The position numbers were made by a program, and so were the translations under genes. Positions 33,418-33,649 of a stretch of DNA of 33,649 nt are shown piece after piece. Source of the stretch: Puniceicoccales bacterium (GTDB lineage: Bacteria > Verrucomicrobiota > Verrucomicrobiia > Opitutales > JAIRLM01); the NCBI GenBank assembly GCA_031258995.1, contig JAIRMB010000038.1, forward strand, positions 1 to 33,649. The letters run 5' to 3'. A model generated the notes under the pieces. That model made no database searches, was not told the DNA's origin, and was given only the letters and a program-made list of their open reading frames with translations. Numbering within the stretch: position 1 is the first letter of the stretch; each line of letters starts with the position of its first letter.

Positions 33418-33649
33418 GCCGCGCAAATGCTGCGACCCGCAGACCTGTGCCATGGATGTACCTCTATCCGAAGTTCCATCGGACAAAGACCTTTCTCAAG
33501 ATCTATCGCACCGATGCCCATCAACTAGTCGGAAAGTCGGAACTCGACACGCCGCTGAGTGCCGTGCGAATACCGGCGCCGGCCGAAGGAATGGGGCTCT
33601 GGAAAAAACGCGATACATTTCTTCGGGCACTAAGAATAGCCGGACGAAT
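33411..33649 (+). CDS. Hypothetical protein, 3' end beyond the window
   Basis: Not recognised. An open frame running off the right edge that reads MYLYPKFHRTKTFLKIYRTD from ATG 33456, then QLVGKSELDTPLSAVRIPAP and MGLWKKRDTFLRALRIAG. It can also begin at ATG 33411, which overlaps the TAG stop of the preceding gene (ATGGTAG). The amino-acid composition is more protein-like than that of the two other open frames over the same DNA, one on each strand, but with only ~80 residues visible the call is moderate. If real, it is translationally coupled to the upstream hypothetical gene. Confidence 0.5.
   Translation, partial: MVGRANAATRRPVPWMYLYPKFHRTKTFLKIYRTDAHQLVGKSELDTPLSAVRIPAPAEGMGLWKKRDTFLRALRIAGR

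Noticed and set aside
1..33649. CRISPR arrays, transposases, phage or toxin-antitoxin genes
   Set aside because: No regularly spaced direct repeats, DDE/serine/tyrosine recombinase motifs or phage structural genes were seen on either strand.

Overview
The window looks like a chromosomal segment of a Gram-negative, probably host-associated bacterium. The nearest fit by general impression is Verrucomicrobiota (Opitutae-like). This rests on the style of the adenylate-kinase-like protein with an N-terminal extension, the IPT/TIG lipoprotein, the KefB-type antiporter without an NAD domain, a type-A RNase P RNA and a SufU-type scaffold. No database search was possible, so the phylum is a guess. Base composition is moderately GC-rich. 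No tRNA, rRNA, IS element, phage gene or CRISPR array was recognised.

Housekeeping genes are intact. They are miaB (5' part, minus), tyrS, a sufU-like gene, a family-2 glycosyltransferase, a nucleoside-monophosphate kinase, an IPT/TIG lipoprotein, a small membrane protein, a kefB-type antiporter, ftsK, rnpB, rpoD, a CPSF73-like metallo-beta-lactamase nuclease, mnmA and a WbuB-like glycosyltransferase. Most stand alone or in divergent or convergent pairs rather than in long operons.

Between them lie unrecognised genes: 1572-3524 (membrane-anchored, four degenerate internal repeats), 12806-14134 (membrane-anchored), 23732-24766, 27181-29160, 29249-29971, 32617-33417 and a partial gene at the right edge.

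The most striking part is 14.3-21.5 kb on the minus strand. It is a run of small alpha-helical/coiled-coil genes that form two paralogous sets, upstream (18.6-21.5 kb) and downstream (14.3-16.1 kb), with rnpB on the opposite strand next to the downstream set. Genes in this run are repeatedly broken: two by in-frame stops (TAA at 15837-15839, TAG at 17822-17824) and at least three by frameshifts. In every shifted case the lost C-terminus, usually with a transmembrane helix, continues in the -1 frame. Flanking housekeeping genes are undamaged, so this is either a decaying paralogue cluster or a recoded gene family.

A second theme is translation initiation. For tyrS, ftsK, 7440-8063, 12806-14134 and 23732-24766 a -10-like hexamer ends only 5-6 nt before the start codon, and in most of them a -35-like hexamer lies 16-18 nt further upstream. 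This predicts leaderless or near-leaderless mRNAs. Other genes (6517, 15481, 19315, 19825, 20499, 21501, 29249) have ordinary Shine-Dalgarno sequences.
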